Assembly (NCBI RefSeq): GCF_003054195.1
Contig: NZ_QBKP01000002.1
Span: 64,664 to 128,663, forward strand
Direction: 5' to 3'
Source of the DNA: Gemmobacter caeni
GTDB lineage: Bacteria > Pseudomonadota > Alphaproteobacteria > Rhodobacterales > Rhodobacteraceae
DNA length: 64,000 nucleotides
The notes beneath the pieces were generated by a model. It saw nothing but the letters and a program-made list of their open reading frames with translations, searched no databases and was not told where the DNA came from. Shown piece by piece: positions 8,713 through 16,826 of this stretch. How positions within the stretch are numbered: position 1 is the first letter of the stretch; every line of letters starts with the position of its first letter. The translations under genes and the position numbers were made by a program.

Positions 8713-8728
8713 ATTTTTTCGCATATCC
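8713..8728. promoter_or_regulatory. TTTTTTCGCATAT element between acyltransferase gene and tRNA
   Basis: This copy of the recurring word lies in the 256-bp gap between the minus-strand gene starting at 8551 and the tRNA. On the minus strand it reads ATATGCGAAAAAAT, about 160 nt upstream of the GTG. The rest of the gap shows no gene. Confidence 0.35.
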
Positions 8729-8807
8729 TCTGGCACGGATCGTCCCCTCCTCATCCGGTCTCTGCCCCTGTCGGGCCCGGATGATCGCGCCTGTCGATCG
8801 GGGATAT

Positions 8808-8881
8808 TGGAGCGGGTGAGGGGAATCGAACCCCCGTATTCAGCTTGGGAAGCTGCTGCTCTGCCATTGAGCTACACCCGC
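8808..8881 (-). tRNA. tRNA-Gly (anticodon CCC)
   Basis: The minus strand folds as a complete tRNA: the acceptor stem GCGGGTG/CACCCGC spans 8881-8812, the anticodon loop TTCCCAA gives anticodon CCC (glycine, codon GGG), the T arm contains GGTTCGATTCC, the discriminator is T and the CCA end is encoded (TGG at 8808-8810 on the plus strand). One unusual point is a G-A mismatch at the top of the anticodon stem. The neighbouring genes use GGG heavily, so the tRNA may support local translation. Such a tRNA could also serve as an integration site, but no att repeat was seen. Confidence 0.93.
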
Positions 8882-9011
8882 ATGTCCGAATCCCTATCCG
8901 GATTTCTTTTTTCGCGCAAGCGCATTTTTCGCAAACCCGATCAGATCTCGGGGCTGATCTCCGGGTCTGGTGCCCCCTCCCCTGCGAGCCCCCTCGGGGA
9001 GGCGCGCCTGA

Positions 9012-11012
9012 TCAGGGCTCAGGTGACGGGTCCGGCGCGACCCGCGCCCGCTCCCGCCAGTCGCAGGGGGCGAGGAGGTCCGGGTCCACGGTGAGCGGGC
9101 TCGCCGAGAGGACGTAGACGTCCTCGCGCCAGTCCGCCGGGGGGATCTCCGCCGCCCGGAAGATCTCGTTGAAGTCCTCCGCATGCACCCCGTGCCCGGT
9201 CGGCACGTAAAGATGCAGCCGGTCGACCCCGAGCTCGGTCGCGCTCACCCCGTACTCCTCCGCATAGGCCTCAAACGCGCGCAGCGCGTCGACCCGGTCG
9301 GGGTATTTTTCGGAGGCCATCAGGATGTCCAGGATCACCTCCCGGTCCGCGAAGGTGTTGGCCCAGAGGTCCGTGCAGGTGCGCCAGACCGGCTCCGGGG
9401 CGGTGACGCCCGGTCGCGGCTCCCCCTCCTCCGTCCAGAACGCGTCATGATCCTCGTCCACGTGTCCCATGCGCCAGACCCCGGGCGTGTCCGCGTAGGC
9501 GGCCGGGGAGGTGTTGCCGACCTGGACGATGACGAGCCCGGCCTTCTCGAAATAGGCCCGCGCCCGCGCATCAAGCCCGTCCGCGTAGTTGATCTCGAAA
9601 TCGTCCGCCCCGCCGAGGAGCGCGCGCAGCCCCTCGTTGAACCCGTCGATCCGGAACCAGTCTGCCATGACGAGGGTCCCGGACGGGAGGCTCAGCTCGA
9701 GGTGACGGATCGAGCGTGGCGCCTCGATCGGCGGGAGCGGGACCGGGGCGGAGCCGTAATCGGCCGGGACCGCGCAGAGGACCGGGGTGAGGAAGGACTC
9801 CCCCAGCATGAACCTCTCGCTGGTCTGTCGCCCCTGAAGGTCCATAAACCCGATATTGTCGGTCGTCTCCTCCTCCGCGTAGGCGGTGATGATCCGGGCG
9901 CAGGCGTCTCGGAAGCTGGTCTCCACGTCGGCCCGCTCAACCGGGACGTCCCTGCTCCCGGAGTCGTATCTCTCGCCCGGATGGTGCCGTTCCCAGACCC
10001 GCCGCTCCATCTCGACGACGGCGCGGATCAGGCAGTTCGAGACGGTCTTGAAGCCGGGGGAGTCCGCGAGCCGGTACTCCCCGTACCGGTCCTCCCGGTC
10101 CCGCGCCTCCGGTGGCGCGTCATAGGCGCCGGCGATCCAGCGGTTCCAGGCCTCGAGCGGGCCGACCCCACGCGGCCCGTTGTTGGGACAGGGGGCGAGG
10201 AGCCCATCCGCGCGCAGCTCCTCGAGGAACCCGCGGGTGACTTTGAGGAGGGCCTCGTCGAACGCCTTGCGGGCGTCAAACGCATGATAGGCCGGGATCA
10301 GCCCGTCCGTGATCGGGAGGTCCCGTCCGAGCAGGAGCCCGTCAAGGGCCCCATCGCCGAAATGCCGCTCCGCGACCCGCCGGATCCGCTCCTCGCGCGC
10401 GACCAGGGCCTCGACGCGGGCAGAGACCCGCGCGAGCAGGTCCGGACCGACCGGGCCGAGACCGCCCTCAATCCCGATCACCTCCCCCTGGGACCCGAGC
10501 CGGAACCGGCCCAAGGCGGGTAGGCGATCCGGCAGGTCCGCCCCTTCGAGCACCGTGTCCCGCATGAGGGGGGCGGTGGCGTCCGGGACCGGGCGAAGCC
10601 GCTCTGATCCGGTCAGGGGCCCGGCCCCCGCCCGCTCACCGCAGAACCAGGTCCGGCCGAGCCGGTCGAGGAGGAGGACCCCCTCCTGCGGCGCGGGCCG
10701 GGTTGCGGCCCGGCAGCGGCTCACCCCGAACCGCTCCCCCCTGTCCGTCTCGAAGAGGACGTGCAGCGCCCCGTCCCGGGTCTCCTCGGCCGGGACCCCG
10801 TCGAAGGGGGCGTCGCTCACCCGGACCGCGCTCAGCCGGAACCGGGCCGGGCGGCCCCACTTCTCCACCCCCTCGACCTCGAACACGTTGTAGGGGTCAT
10901 GCCGCCCCGCCCGCGCGAGCCGGAGGCTGAGCCCCACCACCGCCCCCTCGGCGAGATCGGGCGCGCGGCGAAGGGGCGGGTAGTCCGGGAACCGGGACTT
11001 CGGGTGGCGCAT
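9012..11012 (-). CDS. 666-aa protein of unknown function ending in PSPEP
   Basis: ATG 11012 follows GAGGAG; the in-frame extension to 11927 runs antisense to the next gene's frame and is rejected. The protein is soluble and acidic, with no signal peptide or membrane segment. Landmarks are a CPNNGPRGVGPLEAWNRW stretch near the middle and a C-terminal third rich in aromatic and acidic residues (FEINYADGLDARA; LYVPTGHGVHAEDFNEIF). I do not recognise a family. It lies 62 bp downstream of the RlaP-like nucleotidyltransferase on the same strand, so an operon is likely. Both proteins end in the same PEP tail. Confidence 0.7.
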   Translation of the reverse strand: MRHPKSRFPDYPPLRRAPDLAEGAVVGLSLRLARAGRHDPYNVFEVEGVEKWGRPARFRLSAVRVSDAPFDGVPAEETRDGALHVLFETDRGERFGVSRCRAATRPAPQEGVLLLDRLGRTWFCGERAGAGPLTGSERLRPVPDATAPLMRDTVLEGADLPDRLPALGRFRLGSQGEVIGIEGGLGPVGPDLLARVSARVEALVAREERIRRVAERHFGDGALDGLLLGRDLPITDGLIPAYHAFDARKAFDEALLKVTRGFLEELRADGLLAPCPNNGPRGVGPLEAWNRWIAGAYDAPPEARDREDRYGEYRLADSPGFKTVSNCLIRAVVEMERRVWERHHPGERYDSGSRDVPVERADVETSFRDACARIITAYAEEETTDNIGFMDLQGRQTSERFMLGESFLTPVLCAVPADYGSAPVPLPPIEAPRSIRHLELSLPSGTLVMADWFRIDGFNEGLRALLGGADDFEINYADGLDARARAYFEKAGLVIVQVGNTSPAAYADTPGVWRMGHVDEDHDAFWTEEGEPRPGVTAPEPVWRTCTDLWANTFADREVILDILMASEKYPDRVDALRAFEAYAEEYGVSATELGVDRLHLYVPTGHGVHAEDFNEIFRAAEIPPADWREDVYVLSASPLTVDPDLLAPCDWRERARVAPDPSPEP

Positions 11013-11074
11013 CGGGTCGGCTCCTCTGAGTTGATGGCCGAGCATAGGGGTGGCGCGCGAAAACCGGAACCGGA

Positions 11075-11911
11075 TCAGGGCTCCGGCGCGGGGACCGGCG
11101 TGAGCGCGGTCGGGAAGATAAGCGCGTCGAGCGCGCGCTCCGCGACCTCCCGGTCCACCTCCGGGTCCGGGAGTCGGGGCACCTCCTGCTCGAGCCGGAT
11201 GAGCTCGGACCCGATCCAGCGGTCGAGGACCGGGAAGCGGCGATGCGCCTCCCCCTCCCCGAGGGCGGTCTTCCAGTCGAGGAGGTCCTGGATCGCGGCG
11301 TCGACCGGGGCGGCGACACGGGTCTGCGCCCGGAGCCGGTCGAACCGGACCGGCGGGGCGGCGCCCGGGGTCGGATGATCGAGCATCCAGTTGGCGGCGA
11401 GGAGGGAGCGGACCGCGTAGAGGTACTTCTTCCCGCGCGGCTCCCCGGGGCCGGAGAGGTAGTCGCAGACGGTCTTTTTCGCAAGGCCCCGGTAGTGATG
11501 TGCGAGCACCCGGGGGGAGGACTGCGCGGTCAGAACGCGGAGCCGCTCCAGGAACCCCGGATCCGCCCGATAGGTGATCGTGCCCGCGGCCCATTCGCAG
11601 AGCTGCGGGTTCGAGGCGGCGGCGAGCCGGAGCGTCTTCGGGAGGGACCAGCCGACCAGGTCGATCGGGACCCCGGTCCCGTCCTCCCGATAGGGAGTCA
11701 TCTGCTCGATCACGTCCCGGCCCGGGAAGAGCCGGAGCATCCGGTCGAGCGGTTCCTGGTAGACGAAACGCACGTCGAAGTCGGAATCCGGGGAGGCGAA
11801 CCCCCAGGCCCGGCTGCCGGACTCCACCGCCATCAGGATCCGGACCCCGTGGCGCCCCTCCAGCTCGTCGAGGAGGGCGTTGACCCGCCCCATGTCCCGC
11901 TCTGACACCAT
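11075..11911 (-). CDS. RlaP-like (COG3541/PF10127) predicted nucleotidyltransferase
   Basis: The 278-aa product starts at ATG 11911 after GGGG (a GTG at 11923 is an alternative). Near the N-terminus AVESGSRAWGFASPDSDFD carries the GS...DxD signature of polymerase-beta-fold nucleotidyltransferases, and the following VRFVYQ is characteristic of the RlaP/YcgL group. Members are found with RNA-ligase repair cassettes and in large phages, which gives a possible RNA or tRNA-repair link by family knowledge only. No RNA ligase gene is visible nearby. The tail reads PVPAPEP. The gene is divergent from the exonuclease gene at 11987, with a TTTCTCGCATAT element between them. Confidence 0.75.
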   Translation of the reverse strand: MVSERDMGRVNALLDELEGRHGVRILMAVESGSRAWGFASPDSDFDVRFVYQEPLDRMLRLFPGRDVIEQMTPYREDGTGVPIDLVGWSLPKTLRLAAASNPQLCEWAAGTITYRADPGFLERLRVLTAQSSPRVLAHHYRGLAKKTVCDYLSGPGEPRGKKYLYAVRSLLAANWMLDHPTPGAAPPVRFDRLRAQTRVAAPVDAAIQDLLDWKTALGEGEAHRRFPVLDRWIGSELIRLEQEVPRLPDPEVDREVAERALDALIFPTALTPVPAPEP

Positions 11912-11940
11912 CGCAATCCCCACACATTCTCTAGGCTTTT

Positions 11941-11953
11941 CCTTTCTCGCATA
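11941..11953. promoter_or_regulatory. TTTCTCGCATAT variant between divergent genes
   Basis: A one-mismatch copy of the recurring TTTTTCGCATAT word sits in the 75-bp divergent gap between 11911 and 11987, 33 nt before the ATG at 11987. It may serve the rightward gene, as at 5501. Confidence 0.35.
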
Positions 11954-11986
11954 TTAGGCTCAGCCAGACCAGAGGGAGATGTCCGC

Positions 11987-13675
11987 ATGCGGCTGATCGC
12001 GATCGACACGGAGACGACCGGGGCCTCCCCCGCCAGGGGGGACCGCTGCGTCGAGATCGGCGCGGTGGAACTGATCGACGGCCGCCTGACCGGGCGGACC
12101 TTTCAGACCTATCTGAACCCGGACCACCCGGTCGCCTGGCAGGCGCAGCGGGTGCACGGGCTCACCAACCGGTTCCTGGCGGACAAGCCCCGCTTCGCGG
12201 AGATTGCCCCGGACCTCCTCGATTTTATCGGGGACGCCACCTGCCTGGCGCATAACGCCCGGTTCGACCGGGACATGCTCCTCTACGACTTTCGCCACGC
12301 GGGGCTCCCGGTCCCGACGCTGCGCTTCTTCGACACGATCCCGTTCGCGCAAGCGCGGGTCCGCACCCCCTCCTACCGGCTGGACCAGCTCGCCCTCACC
12401 CTCGGGGTCCTGAAGAAGGGACGGGGCCTGCACGGGGCGCTCGAGGACGCGGAGATCCTGGGCCGGGTGGTGGAGGCGATCGAGACGCGACAGCCCGGCG
12501 CGCTCGCCGCCTGGATGCGCGGTTCCGCCCCCCTGAGCCCGCTCCCGAAAGGGTGGCAGGCGCCCCCTGCCCCGCCGACCCGACTGGCCGCGGCGAGGCC
12601 TGAACCGTCAGAGCGGGCCGCACCGCCCGGCCCGACCGCCCCGCAAGCGGCGTCGGAGGAGGCGCGGGAGGCGGACCGGATCGCCGCCCTCGTTCGGGCA
12701 GCACTCGACGGGGCGCCGGATCTGGCCCTCTTCGCGGAGCGGCTCACGTCGGCCGGGGTCCTTATGCGACCGGTCATCAACGGGGAGCTCGCGCTGCACG
12801 GGGTCCGCTTCTCCACCCCGCGCGCCTCCTTCACCGGGGGTGCGATCGGGCTCACCGGGCCCGCGCTGGAACGGGCCGGGCCCGCCTACCGGCACCCGGA
12901 GCACGCGGGGCTCGTCGCCCGGCTCGTCGCCGCGCATGACGCGGTCATGGGGCCGGTCACCGCCCTGAAGGGCCGGTTCACCGCGACCCCCGCAAGCCCC
13001 ATACCCCCACAGACGGACGAGGCCCGACGGCGGGTTCACGCCCTGATCACCGAGGCGATCCCGGGGGCGACCACCGTCTTCGATCTGGCCGCCCGGCTCG
13101 AGAAGGTCGGGATCCGCGCCGAGACCCGGATCGACACGAAACGGATGCGGGTGAGCTCCGTCCTCTTCATCTCGGAGGGGGCGCGGGTCCCCGGGTCCGC
13201 GGTCGGCCTCGGGCCGAAAGACCGGACCCCGGACTTCTGGTCCCTCGCCACGCCGGAACCGGTCCGGATGGCCCCGGACGGGTCCTTGATCGCACCGATC
13301 GAGCTCTGCCCCAAGCCGGTCACGCCGACCCGGATCGGCGAGGGGCTGAACCCCGGCGTGGCGGAGCTGATCGCGGACCTGAACCGGGGCGCCTGTGAGA
13401 TCGGACCTGAGACGGTCCTGAGGATCCGTTCCGGCCGGGACGCCTGGAGCGGGTTCCCGGAGGCGGCGCTCCGGGAACTCCTCGCGGGAGCGCATCCGCT
13501 GGAGGAGCTGGACGCCCTCTTCACCCCCCTGACCGGACAGGACCGGGGCTCCGCCCTGCGCTGGGTCTGCCGCGGGCTCGACCCGCAGCTCACCCTCGCG
13601 TTCCACCAGACCCGCCAACTGGTCTATGAGGCGCGCAACGCGGAGCGGGCCCAGGACGCCACACCGGAGCCCTGA
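11987..13675 (+). CDS. DnaQ-like 3'-5' exonuclease fused to two relaxase-type C-terminal modules
   Basis: Residues 1-165 are a DEDDh exonuclease like DNA polymerase III epsilon. Asp7 and Glu9 (IDTETTG), Asp94 (HNARFD) and His149/Asp154 (HGALED) supply the full catalytic set. After a Pro/Ala-rich linker (about 178-225) come two related copies of a small domain, at about 230-320 (FAERLTSAGVLMRPV ... GLTGPAL) and 340-410 (LAARLEKVGIRAETRI ... GSAVGLG). These resemble the domain that follows the nicking domain in plasmid relaxases, so single-strand DNA binding is a plausible role. The C-terminal 150 residues are unassigned and end DATPEP. The protein could act in plasmid DNA repair or processing of transferred strands; this is inference. 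Confidence 0.75.
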   Translation: MRLIAIDTETTGASPARGDRCVEIGAVELIDGRLTGRTFQTYLNPDHPVAWQAQRVHGLTNRFLADKPRFAEIAPDLLDFIGDATCLAHNARFDRDMLLYDFRHAGLPVPTLRFFDTIPFAQARVRTPSYRLDQLALTLGVLKKGRGLHGALEDAEILGRVVEAIETRQPGALAAWMRGSAPLSPLPKGWQAPPAPPTRLAAARPEPSERAAPPGPTAPQAASEEAREADRIAALVRAALDGAPDLALFAERLTSAGVLMRPVINGELALHGVRFSTPRASFTGGAIGLTGPALERAGPAYRHPEHAGLVARLVAAHDAVMGPVTALKGRFTATPASPIPPQTDEARRRVHALITEAIPGATTVFDLAARLEKVGIRAETRIDTKRMRVSSVLFISEGARVPGSAVGLGPKDRTPDFWSLATPEPVRMAPDGSLIAPIELCPKPVTPTRIGEGLNPGVAELIADLNRGACEIGPETVLRIRSGRDAWSGFPEAALRELLAGAHPLEELDALFTPLTGQDRGSALRWVCRGLDPQLTLAFHQTRQLVYEARNAERAQDATPEP

Positions 13676-13740
13676 TCCTCTTCCCATCATTTGCGAAAAC
13701 CTTTATCTTAAAGATTATCCCGTTCCGGAGAGGAGGACCC

Positions 13741-14454
13741 ATGCCTGATTTTCGAGCCCGACCCGCCCTCCTGCTGCAAGAGAAGGGCACCTTCGCCACG
13801 TTCCGCCTCACCCCCGCGATGACCGTCCCAGGGGAGGAGCATCTCCTCGCGGAGCGGGACCTGCTCGAACGGATCCGGGCCGCCCTCCCTGAGGGGGTGA
13901 TCGCGCATCCGACCGGGCCCGCCTACGGAGACCTGATCGACCCGCCGGGACCGGAGCCCTTCGCCGAGAAGCCGCCGACCACCATCGAGGGCCTGGTCAG
14001 CGCCGAGACCCACTGGGCCCGACTGACCGCGGCCCGGGACCGGCTCGACCGGGCCGGGGCGACCGGGACGGCGGAGATGATGGGGGTCCCCGCCGGCTGG
14101 GTCCGGCTGATGGAGGGACTCGCGGAGGGGCTCGCGCCGCTTCTTGAGGCGGAGCCGGGGGCGCGTCTGCATTTCCGCCAGATCAAGGAGAAGTTCGGGA
14201 CGCTCCGGGTCTACACCACCCTCGACGGGTCTGAAAATTTCACCGCCCAGGCCAGAGAGGTCATCGACTGGGCGACGGCGGCCAGCGAGGAGCGCTGCGC
14301 CCTGACCGGCCGCCGCGGCTACGGGGACCGGGCCGGCTGGTTCCTGATCCTCTGCCCCGAGGCGATCGGATGGCGGCGGACACAGCGGGACGCGTTTCAC
14401 GCGGCCCTCTACCCCGCCCCGCCGAAGGCGGAGCCGGACGCGCCCGCCCCCTAG
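13741..14454 (+). CDS. Phage/plasmid-type conserved hypothetical protein (IKEKFGTLR family)
   Basis: The 237-aa frame starts at ATG 13741 behind GAGAGGAGG. Residues about 140-190 contain LHFRQIKEKFGTLRVY followed by a short helix with AREVIDWATAASEERC. I recognise this as a motif common in uncharacterised phage and plasmid proteins (QVKEKFGxLRFY ... CExCG), although only one of the usual cysteines is left here. Upstream, TTTGCGAAAA (13690-13699) is another copy of the recurring word. The tail EPDAPAP is Pro-rich. No biochemical role is known to me. Confidence 0.65.
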   Translation: MPDFRARPALLLQEKGTFATFRLTPAMTVPGEEHLLAERDLLERIRAALPEGVIAHPTGPAYGDLIDPPGPEPFAEKPPTTIEGLVSAETHWARLTAARDRLDRAGATGTAEMMGVPAGWVRLMEGLAEGLAPLLEAEPGARLHFRQIKEKFGTLRVYTTLDGSENFTAQAREVIDWATAASEERCALTGRRGYGDRAGWFLILCPEAIGWRRTQRDAFHAALYPAPPKAEPDAPAP

Positions 14455-14459
14455 AACAT

Positions 14460-14481
14460 CCCCGGCCCTCCGGGGCCGGGA
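14460..14481 (+). terminator. GC hairpin after the 13741 gene
   Basis: CCCCGGCCC pairs with GGGGCCGGG around a short loop immediately after the stop codon at 14454, followed only by ATTTTCG, so it is a weak or factor-assisted terminator, or an mRNA-stabilising hairpin before the next gene. Confidence 0.45.
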
Positions 14482-14510
14482 GGGATTTTCGACCAATTTC
14501 GGAGTATCTC

Positions 14511-14828
14511 ATGAGCCTTTCCACCGACGCCCTGATCTTCGGGCTGGGCTATCTGAACGGGCCCCGCGCCCGCCTCTCCTTCGGCGGGGAGGGGGCGGAG
14601 ATGCGGATCACCCCGCGCGCCCGGGCCGCGCTCGACGAGCTGATCGCCGCCGGCTACGCGGAAACCGCGGATCCCGACTGTCAGACCCCGGGCAGGGAGT
14701 TCTATCGGGGGGCGGCCAGGGAGCCGCATCTGGGGCAGCTCGCGAAGGAGGCCGGTCTTGACCCGTTCACGCTGGAACGCTGGACCAGCTTCGAGCGGAT
14801 CGGGGCGGAGCCCTCCCCTTGCCCGTGA
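14511..14828 (+). CDS. Small hypothetical protein, 105 aa
   Basis: ATG 14511 follows GGAGTATCTC; the upstream in-frame extension lies inside the previous gene. The N-terminal half has MRITPRARAALDELIAAGYA, a helix pattern like a small winged-helix unit, and the C-terminus reads GAEPSPCP. It overlaps the start of the HNH-like gene by about 10 bases, so the two are probably translated together. No family was recognised. Confidence 0.55.
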   Translation: MSLSTDALIFGLGYLNGPRARLSFGGEGAEMRITPRARAALDELIAAGYAETADPDCQTPGREFYRGAAREPHLGQLAKEAGLDPFTLERWTSFERIGAEPSPCP

Positions 14829-15397
14829 TCACGGTCGGGCCGGTCCCGGAGCTGCTCGAGCAGCCCCTCATCCCCCCGCCCCTGCACGGGCTGAACCCGC
14901 GCACCATCATGGGAAAGACCGCCTGGGACGAGGCGCGCCGCCGGGTCTACCGGAAATATGGGTTCACCTGCGCCGCCTGCGGCGTGAACGGGCGCGACGC
15001 CTTCCCGATGACCCGGCTGGAAGCGCATGAGCGGTTCCGGGTCGACTACCCGGCCCGGACCATGGAGCTGATCGGCATGGAGCCGGTCTGCCCCGCCTGC
15101 CACGCCTTCGTCCACGGGGGGCTTCTGGAGATTCGGCTCCACTCCGGCCAGGTGAGCCGGGCGCTCGGGCGCCGGATCCTCGAACACGGGATCGGGGTCC
15201 TCGGGCGGATCGGGGGGACCGTCCCGCAGGCGGCCGACCACCTCTGCACCCGGCTCGGGGTCCGTCACGCGCTCCGGGTGGCTTCGCCCCCGCCCCCGAC
15301 CCCCTGGTCCGGCTGGCGGCTCCTCTGGGAGGGCCGAGCCTACCCGTCCCCCTACCCCGCTGAGGCGGACTGGCGGCGCGCTATGCGGGACGCCTGA
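14819..15397 (+). CDS. HNH-like zinc-binding endonuclease-type protein
   Basis: The 192-aa frame begins at TTG 14819 (GTG 14825 is an alternative), overlapping the previous stop. A CxxC pair (Cys51, Cys54), His70-Glu71, a second CxxC pair with His (Cys91, Cys94, His95) and His99 make a zinc-supported HNH-type arrangement (CAAC ... HE ... CPACHAFVH). Such domains occur in McrA-like and phage nucleases, but also in non-nuclease DNA-binding proteins. The C-terminal half, with a TPWSGWRLLWEG segment, is unassigned. A nicking or restriction role would be speculation. Confidence 0.6.
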   Translation: MPVITVGPVPELLEQPLIPPPLHGLNPRTIMGKTAWDEARRRVYRKYGFTCAACGVNGRDAFPMTRLEAHERFRVDYPARTMELIGMEPVCPACHAFVHGGLLEIRLHSGQVSRALGRRILEHGIGVLGRIGGTVPQAADHLCTRLGVRHALRVASPPPPTPWSGWRLLWEGRAYPSPYPAEADWRRAMRDA

Positions 15398-15523
15398 ACG
15401 CGCCGGGACCGCCCGATCTTCGGGCAGGTCGACGCCTTGCGGGGCGGGCATTGCTGCGTTGCAGCGTAAATTCTTGTGCGAGCGCAGCATATGTGCGAAT
15501 TTCGGACCCGAAAGGGATCTCCG

Positions 15524-15697
15524 ATGGCCACCCAGACCGCCAGCACAACCGACCTTCCCCTCTGGGTCCCGTTCAGGGTCCGGTTTGTGCGCGCCCTCGC
15601 CTATCGCCGGGCGCTGCGCCTGCTCGCCAGATCCGGGGTGCGGGGCGCTGAGGCGCGGCTCCTCGCGAGAGAAATCGCAGCACGGGTCCGCGGCTGA
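15524..15697 (+). CDS. Small basic protein, 57 aa
   Basis: ATG 15524 lies 7 nt after an AAAGGGA site. The product is strongly basic and helical (PFRVRFVRALAYRRALRLLA), with 12 arginines in 57 residues, so it may bind nucleic acid or a membrane surface. It is preceded by GTGCGA and TGTGCGAATTTC copies of the recurring word at 15475-15502. Its stop (TGA) abuts the stop of the converging gene at 15698. No family was recognised. Confidence 0.5.
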   Translation: MATQTASTTDLPLWVPFRVRFVRALAYRRALRLLARSGVRGAEARLLAREIAARVRG

Positions 15698-16237
15698 TCA
15701 GGGCTCAGGGGTCTCCGGCCCGCCCCGCGCGTTCAGGACCTCCGCGAGCCAGGTTTTGGCCACGCTGATCCGGATCGGCTCCCCGACCATCCGGTCCTCG
15801 TCGATGATTCCGCGCAGGAAGACCGCCGCCTCGATCCGGGTGTTGGCGTCCTCCGGCTCGCCCGCGTCCACCTCATAGACGAGCGCCTCCGCCGGCGCGT
15901 CCGGCCGGGCCCGGCGCAGCGCCTCCCCGAAGGCCTCATGCAGGAGACGGTCCGCGAATTCCGGGGCCGGGACCCGCGAGAAGGGCCCGAGTTCCTCCCG
16001 GACCGGCTCGCTCCCGACCCTCTTCCGGACCGTGATCTCGAAATCGTCGATCTGGGCGATCGGGATGATCTGGTGGAAGACGTCCAGCGCCGCCTCCTCC
16101 GGGTCCGGGCGGACGGCGAGCCGGCCCGTCAGGGTCAGCCCGTAATCCCCTGCGAGATCCCGGTCCTGCGGGTCGAGCCGGTCCTCCGGCTGTCCGCTCC
16201 GGACGTTGACGATCAGGCTGCACGTGCTCTTTCGCAT
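15698..16237 (-). CDS. Hypothetical protein ending in ETPEP
   Basis: ATG 16237 is chosen because AAGGAGAG stands 5 nt upstream; the first codons overlap a TTTCGCATAT word (plus strand 16230-16239). The 179-aa product begins MRKSTCSLIVNVRSGQPEDR and looks like a single acidic alpha/beta domain without signal peptide. No recognised motif. The last residues GGPETPEP match the shared tail seen on several unrelated proteins in the window. Confidence 0.6.
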   Translation of the reverse strand: MRKSTCSLIVNVRSGQPEDRLDPQDRDLAGDYGLTLTGRLAVRPDPEEAALDVFHQIIPIAQIDDFEITVRKRVGSEPVREELGPFSRVPAPEFADRLLHEAFGEALRRARPDAPAEALVYEVDAGEPEDANTRIEAAVFLRGIIDEDRMVGEPIRISVAKTWLAEVLNARGGPETPEP

Positions 16238-16334
16238 ATGGGCTCTCCTTGCTCGTTCAGACGATAGGCGCTCCGCCTGAAAAGGCCGACAGCGGTTGCG
16301 GGCTGATGAGATGTTCCTTAAAGGTTCTCCTATC

Positions 16335-16577
16335 ATGTTTGATCCGAAATTCGAAGAGGGGTTTGCCCTCTACATCATCTGGGCGCGCCCGATTTCGGGC
16401 GGGATGCGCACGCTCGCCGCGGGCGGGTTCAACGCGATGATGGCCGCCTGGGAGGCGGTCCAGGCAGAGTGCCCCACGGAGGAGCTCACGCTCCAGCACC
16501 GGGCGCGCGTCCTGCGCTCCCGGCCGCCCCTGATCCAAACCGGTCCGGACAAGGGCGTCACAGGCCGAGGTCCGTGA
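16335..16577 (+). CDS. Small hypothetical protein, 80 aa
   Basis: ATG 16335 follows AAAGGTTCTCC; an in-frame ATG at 16296 would add 13 residues. The product starts MFDPKFEEGFALYIIWARP and has a short amphipathic helix in the middle. Its last codons overlap the start of the TGTGACA repeat region. No family was recognised, and its reality rests on codon bias and ribosome binding site only. Confidence 0.45.
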   Translation: MFDPKFEEGFALYIIWARPISGGMRTLAAGGFNAMMAAWEAVQAECPTEELTLQHRARVLRSRPPLIQTGPDKGVTGRGP

Positions 16578-16826
16578 CGGCGCTGTGACACCCCGTTGTG
16601 ACACCACTAAACCTCTGAAAAGCCTTATATTTATTTATATTTATGAGACGTGTCACAGAAATAAAGATATATGTTCACGCGCATGCACATGCACGCGCCC
16701 ATACACGCCCGCACATACACACACGCGCCAAACACACTCATCCCGATTTTCGTTGTGACACTGTGACAGTTTGAAAATAAAGGATTTTTCCGTCACAACG
16801 GTCCGTCACAGCGAAATCTTGTGACG
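16557..16826. promoter_or_regulatory. Cluster of TGTGACA heptads in both orientations (operator array or iterons)
   Basis: TGTGACA occurs at 16584, 16598, 16754 and 16762, its inverse TGTCACA at 16651, and near-matches (GTCACA or TGTGACG) at 16557, 16791, 16804 and 16820. That is about nine copies in 270 bp, inside the most AT-rich gap of the region. The gene that follows encodes a ribbon-helix-helix protein, and RHH repressors such as the omega family are known to bind arrays of short heptads in mixed orientation. Autoregulation of the downstream operon is therefore the favoured reading; a plasmid replication origin with iterons is the alternative. Confidence 0.6.
16664..16738. repeat. Alternating purine-pyrimidine CA/TG/CG tract
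   Basis: A 75-bp stretch is made almost entirely of CA, TG, GC and CG steps (CACGCGCATGCACATGCACG and so on to CACACACGCGCC). Such sequence can adopt Z-DNA or melt under supercoiling. It separates two halves of the heptad array. Confidence 0.6.

Noticed and set aside
9012-11927. 971-aa frame covering the whole 9-12 kb region
   Set aside because: Its first 305 codons are Gly/Arg/Pro-rich nonsense in the wrong frame of the RlaP-like gene; ATG 11012 with GAGGAG gives a sensible 666-aa protein.
16557-16826. Firm call of a replication origin
   Set aside because: No Rep gene is adjacent, the heptads are in mixed orientation with irregular spacing, and an RHH gene follows; an operator is at least as likely.
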